DNA of 64,000 nt from BOG-1112 sp964611335 (GTDB lineage: Bacteria > Bdellovibrionota_B > Oligoflexia > Oligoflexales > Bog-1112), in NCBI GenBank assembly GCA_964611335.1, contig CAZSXR010000001.1, positions 930,001 through 994,000 on the forward strand. The letters are read 5' to 3'. A program made the translations under genes and the position numbers. Shown here one piece after another: positions 7,753-16,667 of the stretch. Below the pieces are notes generated by a model. It ran no database searches, had not been told where the DNA came from, and worked only from the letters and a program-made list of their open reading frames with translations. How positions within the stretch are numbered: position 1 is the stretch's first letter; every line of letters starts with the position of its first letter.

Positions 7753-10572
7753 ATGATGAAAATAAACACAATCGTGCAAAGATTCTGCTTCTTCTGCTTG
7801 CTGAGTTTCATTTTTTATTGTGGAAAAACGGTTACCCAAAATGAAAAAAGCTTTTCTGAGACCTCTGTATCAGATGTCAATCTTGCTGGGAATGTTGGGA
7901 AAGATATGGTGAATGTGAATTTCGACATTAACCATGACGGGATCAATCTGGATGATGAAGGGACGGGGTTGGAACTTATTGACCTTGGCAGTGTCAACTT
8001 GCTGGTCAGCGGATGTGTTTCGGGTTACACACAAACGTTTTCTTCTTCTGGATCCATAAAGCTGTATCTCAATGATCAAAACTGTGTTGTGAAAATTGTT
8101 TCCTTCGTAAGCAACAGCGAAACTTATCAAGTTTTGAACGGAGGAACTTTAGATTCAACTGGAAATAGCTTTGATCCCGTTCTTACACACATAACAACTT
8201 TCCAATCGACTACAAACAGTGCTCATATTCTTTATGCTCAAGTCATCAACCAATTGCCTACAATCCTAACAGGCAATGTTACAGTGCAGTTCAACTTATT
8301 TGCATTGAACAAAGCAACCAATTTTTCAACAAGTATTACCAATAATATCCTTCGCGTAAGTTCTACAGAAACATCCATAGATACCAACCAAGATTCTCAG
8401 CAAACAGTATCCTTCATGATTCATAGAGTTTCCCAACCCGATACAAATCCCCTTGCCGTCAACTATTCTCTAACGGGAAATGCTATAGCAGGAACGGATT
8501 ACACGGCGCCTTCTGGAACCATTACAATTGCGGGAACGGACACAACAACGAACGTAGACATCTCGGTTGCAGCAAAAAGTTCCCTTCCTGATTTTACAAA
8601 GACTTTGGAATTTAATTTCGAAAGTGGAAATTATTTTTCCTATCCTGTTGGACTGATCACACTCACAAACAGTCTTGTAGCAGAACCTACCACCGGCAAT
8701 TTAGTCCTACACTACGACAATACTTCCATCACAAGTTCTGGATCCTCGGTAACAGGTTGGTCAGATCTTACAAGTGGGGATAACGCTACTCAATCTAACA
8801 GCTCCAACACTCCAACACTCGGCACAGGAAGTGGCAATGTACAAGCTCTTTCATCTGTAGATTTTAATGGCACTAATCAATACCTTGTCATACCCAACTC
8901 TTCTTCAGTAAATACATCTTCTTCAGCATACACGGGGAAGGTTATAACACTCGCTTTCGTGACAGGAAGCGATGTGAGCAGAACACAGTTTCTATATTCT
9001 CAAGGAACAAGCACCTATGGTTTGAACGTCTATTTGCAAAGCGGGAACATTTATGCAAATGGTTGGCAGATGGCAGGAACCACTTGGGGGCCTAAGTATG
9101 TAAGTGCTCCTGTTAGCGCTAATACGTTTTACACCTTCTCGCTCGCTTTTGATTCTGCTGCAGGAACTATTAAGGGATTTTTGTCCGGATCTCTTTCGGG
9201 AACTGTAACGGGTGTTAAAAGCCTTACAGCGTCAGGAACTGTAAATGGTTTGGGTGGATCCACAAGCTCGACACGGCTACACACAAATACAGCAATAAGC
9301 AACATGGGGTCTTCAACTTGCTACAATAGTCTTCCTTGTTTTTTCGGTGGGCAAATACTTGAGTTTTCTTATTTCAACGGAATACTCACGGATACTGCCA
9401 TAAAGGGTCATCATTACTTTCTTATGAATAAGATTCAAAAAAATCTGGTTTCTATCAACAAATATACACAGGCGCCTATCACAGAATTGTCAGGAACTAT
9501 TAGCAAAGCCTTTCAAGTCATTTTGCTACAACCTTCTTCAAGTGATTTGACAATCCAGTATACAGTGGATTCTTCGAGTACAGCTGTTGCAAATTCGGAT
9601 TATGTGCCTCTTTCAGGATCTGTTACGGTGCCTGCGGGGTACACAAGCGCGTTTATCCCTGTGACAACTATTCACAATACAGGAAGCAACGCTAACCGTT
9701 CTCTAAAATTGAACCTAAGTACGAATGCCAATTACGGGATCAAGAGTTCTGCACTAAATGCAAGTATCAATATACTGGATACAGATGGTTATATTCCGGC
9801 GAACACCTTGGTTTGGTGGAATGCCCCTCAAGGTATGACTATCAACAGTGTAAATCAAATTACAAGTTGGAATGATATTTCAAGCAACACCAATTGCACA
9901 CATCCTCTTTCTGCCTACCAAAATACGGTTGGTATTCCAACCTATAATGCGAATACTGGTTCATCTGTATTTGATGGTGCTTCGATGTTCTACATAGACT
10001 CTACAACATGTATTGACAATCTGAATACGAATATTCTGCAAGAGTCTTTTGCAATGGTCTTTAAAACGGGATCTGATGTTACAAGTGATCAGATTCTTTA
10101 TGAACAAGGAAACTCCAATTCAGGACTCAGTTTAGCTATCACCAATGGCTACCTGAGTTTCAGTGCTTATAAAAGCTGGAAACGAAACGCTAGCACTCGT
10201 TTGAGTCCTAATACTCTCTATGCCGTGATTCTTGAATTTAATGGAACAAATGGTCTTCAGAACTACCTCAGCTCAGGTCTTGGAACAACAAGTGTAAGTT
10301 GGGTGAATGCGAATTCTACAAGCCCTAATTCTGGCCTAACAGGTATGTCCAATAATGGGATTGGTATAGGTGGTGTGAGAAACGGTGCTATGTTCTATTC
10401 TTACAATTCTCGCAGCTATCTGACAGTTGCAAGCTCGACAAGCAATGTGAATTTTGTGAAAGCCGGAACACAGGTTTATGAACTTATTATTTTAAACAGC
10501 GCTGTGTATACAGCAGGTGGATCGGGACTTAGCAACTTGCAAAGTTATTTTGTAACGAAATATCAACGCTGA
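7753..10572 (+). CDS. Large multidomain lipoprotein: paralogue module plus two Calx-beta/LamG-like units, copy 2
   Basis: A 939-residue predicted lipoprotein (signal ending IFYC at Cys23; Tyr at -1 is unusual). Residues about 65-200 are the island's paralogue module (VSGCVSGYT, then LNDQNCVVKIVSFVS). Two repeats of one architecture follow: a Calx-beta-like segment (about 205-307, with AIAGTDYTAPSGTITI) plus a concanavalin-like LamG/jelly-roll segment (about 315-560, DFNGTNQYLVI), and again Calx-beta (about 575-680, VANSDYVPLSGSVTV) plus LamG (about 685-939, VFDGASMFYI). Such domains bind Ca2+ and glycans or proteins on cell surfaces. It looks like a family member enlarged by acquiring an adhesin-type tail. 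Binding target is unknown. Confidence 0.85.
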   Translation: MMKINTIVQRFCFFCLLSFIFYCGKTVTQNEKSFSETSVSDVNLAGNVGKDMVNVNFDINHDGINLDDEGTGLELIDLGSVNLLVSGCVSGYTQTFSSSGSIKLYLNDQNCVVKIVSFVSNSETYQVLNGGTLDSTGNSFDPVLTHITTFQSTTNSAHILYAQVINQLPTILTGNVTVQFNLFALNKATNFSTSITNNILRVSSTETSIDTNQDSQQTVSFMIHRVSQPDTNPLAVNYSLTGNAIAGTDYTAPSGTITIAGTDTTTNVDISVAAKSSLPDFTKTLEFNFESGNYFSYPVGLITLTNSLVAEPTTGNLVLHYDNTSITSSGSSVTGWSDLTSGDNATQSNSSNTPTLGTGSGNVQALSSVDFNGTNQYLVIPNSSSVNTSSSAYTGKVITLAFVTGSDVSRTQFLYSQGTSTYGLNVYLQSGNIYANGWQMAGTTWGPKYVSAPVSANTFYTFSLAFDSAAGTIKGFLSGSLSGTVTGVKSLTASGTVNGLGGSTSSTRLHTNTAISNMGSSTCYNSLPCFFGGQILEFSYFNGILTDTAIKGHHYFLMNKIQKNLVSINKYTQAPITELSGTISKAFQVILLQPSSSDLTIQYTVDSSSTAVANSDYVPLSGSVTVPAGYTSAFIPVTTIHNTGSNANRSLKLNLSTNANYGIKSSALNASINILDTDGYIPANTLVWWNAPQGMTINSVNQITSWNDISSNTNCTHPLSAYQNTVGIPTYNANTGSSVFDGASMFYIDSTTCIDNLNTNILQESFAMVFKTGSDVTSDQILYEQGNSNSGLSLAITNGYLSFSAYKSWKRNASTRLSPNTLYAVILEFNGTNGLQNYLSSGLGTTSVSWVNANSTSPNSGLTGMSNNGIGIGGVRNGAMFYSYNSRSYLTVASSTSNVNFVKAGTQVYELIILNSAVYTAGGSGLSNLQSYFVTKYQR

Positions 10573-10587
10573 TCCCGATATTTATCT

Positions 10588-11424
10588 TTAATGGGATGAA
10601 CACAATCCGTTTGTAAATCTAAAATTGGGTTTACTAGGTGCTTTCGCTAACTCTATCGGTTGATCTGGATTTGTTTTGGTGTTTATTAAAGTTGCGAGAT
10701 CACTCAAAGCAGCATTCATTTTTTTTGTTTGAGTAGTATTCGAGTCAATGGTTACGTCGCTTAAAAAGACAAAAGGAATACTGCAAGTGCCATTCGCATA
10801 ACTAGCAGTAGAAAATACACACCCTGAAGAACTCGCTGCCGAGAATTTTAATGAAATACTATTTCTTAACTTTGGATTTAAACTTAACTTCATATCACTG
10901 AACTTGCAGGAGTCGCTTCCTCTTATACAAATATCTTTAAAGATCTTTTTAAAACTAGTTTTATAATTGCTCAACTCTACAGGATCAGAGGGTCTCGCAT
11001 AAGTAAAGTTGCAAACGGAGCCAACTATGGACCAATAGGAAGCTGATCCGACATTGATAGATGAACATGTTGAAGAGAAGAGAACGGGGGAATCAGGGTC
11101 GCAATCCTGCTGCGATTGCCCTGGCGCGGGCGACGGACATTGTTGTGCTGCACAATACTTTATAGTGGGATTAAGATCGTAAGTTGTATCCACAACGAAA
11201 GTAAAATTAGGTTGTAAAACCATATCATCAATAGAACTTGAGGAAGTTAAAGTACTCGTTCCTGCCAAAGCAAAACCGTCATTCAAAACATTCGATGAAG
11301 TTCCTACATCCGGCCCTAAAATCGCTAGGGAACCTGTTGACTTTCCTGAAGATTTTGGAGAACTGTCGTTGCGACAACTCGCCCAAAAACTGACACAGAT
11401 GAACAAAATAATCTTTGTTTTCAT
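10588..11424 (-). CDS. Cys-rich lipoprotein of unknown function
   Basis: The frame is open further upstream, but ATG 11424 follows a GAGGA-type ribosome site and begins a clear lipoprotein signal (IILFICVSFWASC), giving 278 residues. After a Ser/Gly linker the protein has about ten Cys residues, several in close pairs (YCAAQQC, DICIRGSDSC), suggesting disulfides in the periplasm or at the surface. It is not a member of the seven-copy family and I do not recognise it. It converges on the 939-residue lipoprotein gene with a 15-nt gap, and is divergent from the pepsin-like gene. Confidence 0.72.
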   Translation of the reverse strand: MKTKIILFICVSFWASCRNDSSPKSSGKSTGSLAILGPDVGTSSNVLNDGFALAGTSTLTSSSSIDDMVLQPNFTFVVDTTYDLNPTIKYCAAQQCPSPAPGQSQQDCDPDSPVLFSSTCSSINVGSASYWSIVGSVCNFTYARPSDPVELSNYKTSFKKIFKDICIRGSDSCKFSDMKLSLNPKLRNSISLKFSAASSSGCVFSTASYANGTCSIPFVFLSDVTIDSNTTQTKKMNAALSDLATLINTKTNPDQPIELAKAPSKPNFRFTNGLCSSH

Positions 11425-11528
11425 AGCTTCCTCTGTTCTTAGAATTTCGCTCAGGGATAGCATCGGAGAGACTTGAAAAAACTTAACTAGGCGAAACTTT
11501 CCTCCTATCAAGTTATTATAAAAGAATC

Positions 11529-11557
11529 CGAATCTCTTTTTATAATAAGGAGATTCG
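11529..11557 (+). promoter_or_regulatory. Hairpin sequestering the ribosome-binding site of the pepsin-like gene
   Basis: CGAATCTC (11529-11536) pairs perfectly with GAGATTCG (11550-11557), and three further inner pairs leave a 7-nt loop. The Shine-Dalgarno AAGGAG (11547-11552) lies wholly inside the right arm, 8 nt before ATG 11561. This could tune translation or act as a thermosensor; function is inference. Confidence 0.5.
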
Positions 11558-11560
11558 CTT

Positions 11561-12778
11561 ATGTATTCGAGTTACCCTATATTACTTATAGGTCTATTAA
11601 ACTTAATCTCTTGTGGAAGTTCTAGCACCTCACCCAATCATTTTGGAGCGGGAGGAGCGGGAGCATCCCCTCTTGTCAATAAACTAAAATACTACAACAC
11701 TTTTGCCTTTAATCATGTTTATACTTTGAATCTCACAATAGGATCACAGATTATTGAAACGGTTTTGGACACAGGAAGTGCCAATCTTCTTGCTATAGGA
11801 GACTCTTCATACTGTCCGAATTGCGTCAACGAATATGGCTACACTTCTGTTTACACGCCTGAGAAAACTAGCAAGAAACTAACCTCTACATGGTCAATGT
11901 CTTTTGCACCTATAGGTCAAGCAACTGTTCAAGGTTATTCTGACAACGTGACCTTTCAAAATCTCACAATACCGAATTACTCCTTTGGACTTGTGACTTC
12001 CGAAAAAGGTATACCGAATATTTGGGGTATCGCTTATCAACCTGTTGCTCAACCTTCCAGCAGCCCACAGGTTCCTCTCTTCGATGCACTCATCAGCAAT
12101 TTTGAACTTAATAATCAATTCTCACTCACTTTATGTGCGCTTAAAAATGGAAGCAGTGTCACTCTGGGAGGCTATGATTCCAAACTTACAAGTGCACTCT
12201 TAAATCAGGTTCTATGGACTCCGATTTCGAAAAAACAATGGTACTCTGTCTATCTCAGTAATATGTATATTCCATCTCCTAGCGCAGGCTCAGGAGCGCT
12301 ATGGGTATGGACTCCTGAAGCTTCCGATATTGTTATCGTCGATAGCGGCACCAATCCTATAGTCATTCCCAGTTCACAAATAAGCCCCCTCGTCACCGTA
12401 TTGAAATCTTACGCAACACAAAACAAAATTACCTTAGCAGATAGTTTTTGGCCAACATCGACAAGCAAAGGTGGTTTCGGAACGTTAACATCTGCTCAAA
12501 TTGCAGCTTTTCCTACAATCAATGTCAATCTTATGTCTTTTACTAAGCACTCAGAAAGTATCCTGCTGAGCATAAGTCCTAAGACCTATTTTCAAACAGA
12601 TAGTAAGGGGCAAGTCTTTCTCGCAATACAACCAGGAGCTTCAAATCTCTACATACTCGGCACGGCGTTTATGGAAAATTATGTGGTACTTCATGATCGG
12701 GGAGACAATACGGTTGGAAAAACAGACCCAACTGCAAAGTTGGGTTTCTTTCCTGTGACAAGCAACTTTTGTAATTAG
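11561..12778 (+). CDS. Pepsin-type (family A1) aspartic protease, lipoprotein
   Basis: A 405-residue full-length, two-lobed pepsin homologue, rare in bacteria. The two catalytic motifs are intact: DTGSANL with Asp70 and DSGTNPIVI with Asp261. Other family landmarks appear in order: GIAYQ after the flap, LFDALISN, FSLTL, LGGYDSK, W-x-P before the second lobe, and the closing ILGTAFMENYVVLHDRGDNTVG and LGFFP. The flap Tyr position looks like Phe (SMSFAPIG). A lipobox (NLISC, Cys18) and Gly/Ser linker anchor it, probably at the outer membrane; there is no obvious long propeptide, as in bacterial shewasin-type enzymes. It sits inside the lipoprotein island, which are possible substrates or partners. 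Confidence 0.9.
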   Translation: MYSSYPILLIGLLNLISCGSSSTSPNHFGAGGAGASPLVNKLKYYNTFAFNHVYTLNLTIGSQIIETVLDTGSANLLAIGDSSYCPNCVNEYGYTSVYTPEKTSKKLTSTWSMSFAPIGQATVQGYSDNVTFQNLTIPNYSFGLVTSEKGIPNIWGIAYQPVAQPSSSPQVPLFDALISNFELNNQFSLTLCALKNGSSVTLGGYDSKLTSALLNQVLWTPISKKQWYSVYLSNMYIPSPSAGSGALWVWTPEASDIVIVDSGTNPIVIPSSQISPLVTVLKSYATQNKITLADSFWPTSTSKGGFGTLTSAQIAAFPTINVNLMSFTKHSESILLSISPKTYFQTDSKGQVFLAIQPGASNLYILGTAFMENYVVLHDRGDNTVGKTDPTAKLGFFPVTSNFCN

Positions 12779-12886
12779 TTATTTGCCTTTTGCTTTCGCT
12801 TTTTCTTTCTTTTTTTCTTTTTTCTCTTTGATTGTTAATTTTGGTTTGCCTTTCGATTCTTTCTTTCCTTCTTGCGATTTCGCCAT
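12779..12886 (-). CDS. Lysine-rich small protein (35 residues)
   Basis: ATG at 12886 with a perfect AAGGAG (complement of 12893-12898) 6 nt upstream, ending TAA at 12779-12781, directly abutting the stop codon of the convergent protease gene. The product starts MAKSQEGKK and has 16 Lys in 35 residues with interspersed Glu, so it should be a disordered or single-helix, strongly basic peptide. The strong ribosome site and clean ORF argue that it is real. Role unknown; nucleic-acid or ribosome binding is possible. Confidence 0.65.
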   Translation of the reverse strand: MAKSQEGKKESKGKPKLTIKEKKEKKKEKAKAKGK

Positions 12887-12962
12887 ATGAAACTCCTTAA
12901 GTTAAAACAATTCCTAGATGGGTTTATATTAACTCAGGTGTCTTTAAGCTTCAAAGTGATTT

Positions 12963-14003
12963 TTACTCATTAGAGAGGGTCTGAACAACAAGAGGAAAGT
13001 AGGAATACGATGTTCCTCCCGTCAAAACCAATACCATATGAGGCGTGGTAGATAAGGTTCCAGGTCCTGTTAACACAGCAGTTTTAAATCCACCATTGTT
13101 GTCTGTTAAAAGATCGCTATTCAACGTTATAGCACTCGTTCCCGAAGACATAATGGATTCCAACTCGGCAGCAGTCATTTGTACTCCCTCCGCTGCGCCA
13201 AAGGTATCTGCAACAAGTTTATAGCGAATTTCACTCAAAGAAAGTGCTGCACTATCATTCGCAGACTCACCACACAAAGCATCGACGATCGGTGCTTTGC
13301 AATAAAGATTGAATACAAAAAGACCCGCACCGTTTGCATCAATCCCTTTAAAAATTACGGAAGGTAAACTTCCTGTATCAGGAGGATCGTTTTCAGTGCT
13401 CAACACAAACGCAGGAGCTTCCTGTCCAGTTACCCCAACAGATAATGTTGAAGTATTGGAATCACTCACAAGAGAGAAAGCATAGCGCACATGATCTTGG
13501 GGTGATACCTGACTTTGTGTAAGCTGATTTTGAACTTTAACATTTATTAAATCTTGTGGATCTTCCGTGTTTACAAATTGTGAACTATCATTTGCCAACC
13601 AATTTTTAAAAGGATCTTTAGTTTTGTATGTATTCTGATTGTAATCAAAAGAAACGAGCTTTACTAAACATCCACTATCCCCTCTAGGAATCAGAGCAAA
13701 AGACCCTGTTATATTTTCACTTGTCTCAGACTTGCATCCATCAAGATTCATATTGAAGCTCGTTGTCTCCACATCACTCTCTTCCAATGACAAGCCCGAG
13801 CTATGAAGACGTACAGGAATATTTAAAAAATTCTGCTGAGAATCTTGCAAACGCACAACTCCCCCATCTCCTTCGTTTGAAGATTGCAGTGGACCTTTAA
13901 CAAGACTATTTGCCCCACAACCTGATAAAGGAAGCGCAACAAAGAGCACAAATAAAGCTATGATTAAGCGAAATATTTTTTGATTCTTTTTAAGTGTAAT
14001 CAT
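12963..14003 (-). CDS. Paralogous surface lipoprotein, copy 3
   Basis: A 346-residue predicted lipoprotein, the only family member with a fully canonical lipobox (PLSGC). It shares with copy 1 the NLDGCKSE segment, GCLVKLVSF, TYKTKDPFKNWLANDSSQF, VQNQLTQSQVSPQDHVRYAF, the central GQEAPAFVLSTEN region and a C-terminal PHMVLVLTGGTSYSYF segment. It is closest to copy 1, also on the minus strand, so these two form a subfamily. A GAGG ribosome site precedes ATG 14003. Function unknown. Confidence 0.8.
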   Translation of the reverse strand: MITLKKNQKIFRLIIALFVLFVALPLSGCGANSLVKGPLQSSNEGDGGVVRLQDSQQNFLNIPVRLHSSGLSLEESDVETTSFNMNLDGCKSETSENITGSFALIPRGDSGCLVKLVSFDYNQNTYKTKDPFKNWLANDSSQFVNTEDPQDLINVKVQNQLTQSQVSPQDHVRYAFSLVSDSNTSTLSVGVTGQEAPAFVLSTENDPPDTGSLPSVIFKGIDANGAGLFVFNLYCKAPIVDALCGESANDSAALSLSEIRYKLVADTFGAAEGVQMTAAELESIMSSGTSAITLNSDLLTDNNGGFKTAVLTGPGTLSTTPHMVLVLTGGTSYSYFPLVVQTLSNE

Positions 14004-14426
14004 ATTTCCTCAATTCCTTTAATAAAGTTAAAGGAGGGGGGATTCCGTTCCGATAGAACACATAGAGCAACAACGCACACTCAATGTTCTGTTCGGCAAA
14101 TGACCGGCGATATTGATTGCCGCTTGAGTATTTGTTTTTATATGCTGTTTTAACAGCAGTTTTTATTGATTTTTTCTTGAGTTTTGTATGATGGTTTTGA
14201 ACCTTGCTAGGTGTGGGATTTTGAAAACAGTTATCTTGCTGAGACTAAAATAGAAATCTTCTCGAAGAATTCATGTTAACCCTTCAAATCTATGAAGAAA
14301 TTAATTTTAAAATAAAAAAAATTCAATTTTGCTCCTGTTTTCTACGATGAGGAGATTGCAGGATTGTTAAGAAAAGGAAGAAATGATTGTGGAAGCCATA
14401 AATTAAGAAAAGAGTATAGGCCTTCT
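14004..14426. promoter_or_regulatory. Long AT-rich intergenic region between divergent lipoprotein genes
   Basis: About 420 nt without a convincing gene. It must contain promoters for copies 3 and 4. A short hairpin TGCTGTT/AACAGCA (14143-14149/14152-14158) is followed by a T-run and resembles a terminator, but no plus-strand gene precedes it, so it may be an attenuator or chance. CTTTAA...TTAAAG lies close to the start of the minus-strand gene. GAGGAG at 14349-14354 could serve an alternative TTG 14364 start for copy 4. Confidence 0.3.
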
Positions 14427-15536
14427 ATGAGTGTTTTACGTGCGAAATCAAGAACAAGACACAGTTCCCTGAAGAGGGGTACCTTGGTATTTTTCGCATT
14501 TTTGACATTAGCATTTCTTGTAGAACAGTGTTCGACGGGTGGTACGGGTGACAAATCAAGTATGAACGCAAAAGGTGCGACCATCTCCATACCCGTGAGT
14601 GCGCACTATGTTCCACCTCCTAACATGGTGGGTTTTGGTTTAGGTTTGTCGAATGATGACTCCAGTGATCAAAGCCTCGAATTGGTAAGCTCAGCAACAG
14701 GGATCAACGTTTCAGTTTCAGGATGTGCAAGTGGTTTTACTTTAGGAACAACACTCATACAATCGGGTGTGGTCAACCTTTATAAATTAGATCAAAACTG
14801 CTTAGTGAAACTTCAAAGTTTTATTTTCGGAACAACGACTTATTCTGCAACAGCTACAGGTGCAACGAACTTCACAACATGGACAGCAGGAAGTGTTGCA
14901 ACTTTTGCAAACACAGTATCATCAACGGATACTATTAAAGTCTTCGTTGGAACTCAGGTCACCGCAGGTGGTGTAACAGGATCCGATACAGTTTCGTACA
15001 ACTACACCGACATCGCTGCCGGAACAACAAACAACATAGCTCAAGCGAGCGTAAGTTACCCCATTCCATTGACTGTCACAGGACAAGCTGCTCCCCCTTT
15101 CACAGATTTTACAGCAAAATTTGTGCAAACTAACGCAAACGGCTCCGTCACTATGTCTTTCACTTTGCAATGTACGAGTGCGGTTACAGGTTCTGCTGGT
15201 GCCTATTCTTGTGGAGGTACTCCGCTTACACAGTTTGCGTATTATTTTGGAAAAGACAATTATTCTCAAGGAACCATCACAGTTGCGCAAGCAAATGCTC
15301 TTACGTATACGGCTGTTTTAAGTGGAAATCAATTCGGAAACGGAGCCACAGATACAAACGGTGGTGGTGTAGTACCAAACGGTGGTTTCTATGCAAACTC
15401 TGTAGTAAGCGGTACAACTCCTGTGTATCCGAGTGCGTTGAACCAAGTCTTTATAATTCAGAAAAAAGATGGAAGTGGGAACATTCTGTCCTACCTCTAT
15501 TTTTATGTAAATCTTGCAAGCATAACAGAAAGCTAA
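14427..15536 (+). CDS. Paralogous surface lipoprotein, copy 4 (first of three in tandem)
   Basis: About 369 residues from ATG 14427; the frame is open from TTG 14364, which has a GAGGAG upstream, so the start is unsettled. The signal ends LAFLVEQC, again with Gln at -1. It carries the most typical form of the family: VSGCASGFT, GVVNLYKLDQNCLVKLQSF, TTYSATATGATNFTTW, then VTAGGVTGSDTVSYNYTDI, TGQAAPPF, a middle pair of Cys, FAYYFGKDNYSQG and a C-terminal SYLYFYVNLASITES. Copy 5 starts a few nt downstream, so they are probably cotranscribed. Function unknown. Confidence 0.82.
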   Translation: MSVLRAKSRTRHSSLKRGTLVFFAFLTLAFLVEQCSTGGTGDKSSMNAKGATISIPVSAHYVPPPNMVGFGLGLSNDDSSDQSLELVSSATGINVSVSGCASGFTLGTTLIQSGVVNLYKLDQNCLVKLQSFIFGTTTYSATATGATNFTTWTAGSVATFANTVSSTDTIKVFVGTQVTAGGVTGSDTVSYNYTDIAAGTTNNIAQASVSYPIPLTVTGQAAPPFTDFTAKFVQTNANGSVTMSFTLQCTSAVTGSAGAYSCGGTPLTQFAYYFGKDNYSQGTITVAQANALTYTAVLSGNQFGNGATDTNGGGVVPNGGFYANSVVSGTTPVYPSALNQVFIIQKKDGSGNILSYLYFYVNLASITES

Positions 15537-15558
15537 AATTAACGTGAGGGTGAAGTTT

Positions 15559-16641
15559 GTGAAAAATTCTCACACAAATTTAAAAAGAACAGGTTACTTG
15601 CTTTCTCTGCTGACCTTCATGGCTTCTCTTATTTTTTTGCAGGATTGCTCTACTCCTCCCACAAAAGATGCAAAGTCACTTCATGCTAGAACATTTACAC
15701 CCGTACCCATCTCAACAAATTATATTCCACCTCCACAAATCATAGGCAGCATGGGCTTGGTTGATGACAGTTCCCAAGGTCTTGATTTGGTCAGTGTAGC
15801 AACAGGTATCAATGTTTCTGTCACCGGTTGCGCGAGTGGATTCACTATAGGCACAACACTTATTCAATCGGGTGTGGTCAACCTTTATAAATTGGATCAA
15901 AACTGTTTAGTAAAATTACAAAGCTTCATATTCGGAACAACAACCTATTCAGCAACAGCTACAGGCGCTACAAACTTCACAACATGGACAGCAGGTAGCG
16001 TTGCAACTTTTGCTAATACAGTATCTGCAACAGACTTGATAAAGGTTTTCGTTGAATCTCAGGTGACTGCGGGTGGTGTAACAGGTTCCGATACTATTTC
16101 TTATACCTTCACAGATATTACAGCGGGTGCAACTAATAACGTTTCACAAGCAAGCGTCAGTTATCCAGTGCCCTTAACAGTCACAGGCAGAGCTGCCCCT
16201 GCATTTTCCGTATGGACTGCAAAATTCGTTTCAACGAATGCTAACGGTTCTGTAAACATGGCATTCACTCTTGCATGCACAAGTGCAGTCACAGGTTCCG
16301 CAGGTGCTTATTCTTGTGCGGGTGTACCACTTACACAGTTTGCATACTATTTTGGAAAAGATAACTATTCACAAGGCGCCATCACCGTTGCTCAGGCGAA
16401 TGCATTAACCTATACAACTGTCACTTCTGGAATTGAGTTAGGAGGTGGAGCTACAGATCCAAACGGTGGTTCCGCAGTTACAAATGGCGGTTTTGCAACA
16501 GGTTCTTTAGTAACAGGTACAGTTGCAGTTTATCCAAGCAATTTGAACAATGTTTTCATCATTCAAGGAAAAGATGGTAGCGGAAACGTAACGGGTTACT
16601 TGTACTTCTATGTGAACATTGCAAGCATTACAGAAAGTTAA
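15559..16641 (+). CDS. Paralogous surface lipoprotein, copy 5 (second of three in tandem)
   Basis: The frame opens at GTG 15544, but GAGG at 15546-15549 better serves GTG 15559, giving 360 residues. The signal ends IFLQDC, with Asp at -1. The segment from IQSGVVNLYK to ATFANTVS is identical in protein to copy 4 over more than 50 residues, while the DNA differs mostly at third codon positions, so the duplication is not recent and the sequence is under selection. Ends YFYVNIASITES. Function unknown. Confidence 0.82.
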   Translation: MKNSHTNLKRTGYLLSLLTFMASLIFLQDCSTPPTKDAKSLHARTFTPVPISTNYIPPPQIIGSMGLVDDSSQGLDLVSVATGINVSVTGCASGFTIGTTLIQSGVVNLYKLDQNCLVKLQSFIFGTTTYSATATGATNFTTWTAGSVATFANTVSATDLIKVFVESQVTAGGVTGSDTISYTFTDITAGATNNVSQASVSYPVPLTVTGRAAPAFSVWTAKFVSTNANGSVNMAFTLACTSAVTGSAGAYSCAGVPLTQFAYYFGKDNYSQGAITVAQANALTYTTVTSGIELGGGATDPNGGSAVTNGGFATGSLVTGTVAVYPSNLNNVFIIQGKDGSGNVTGYLYFYVNIASITES

Positions 16642-16667
16642 TCGTAAAAAGGAGTACATAATTTTTT

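Noticed and set aside
14143..14165. Terminator-like hairpin with T-run
   Set aside because: No plus-strand gene lies upstream, and nearby minus-strand sequence offers no better reading; kept only as a note in the intergenic entry.
14922..15547. Open frames on the opposite strand and in alternative frames across the lipoprotein paralogues
   Set aside because: They lack ribosome sites and have Cys/Ser-rich composition typical of out-of-frame reading of repetitive genes; the paralogue frames are clearly the real ones.
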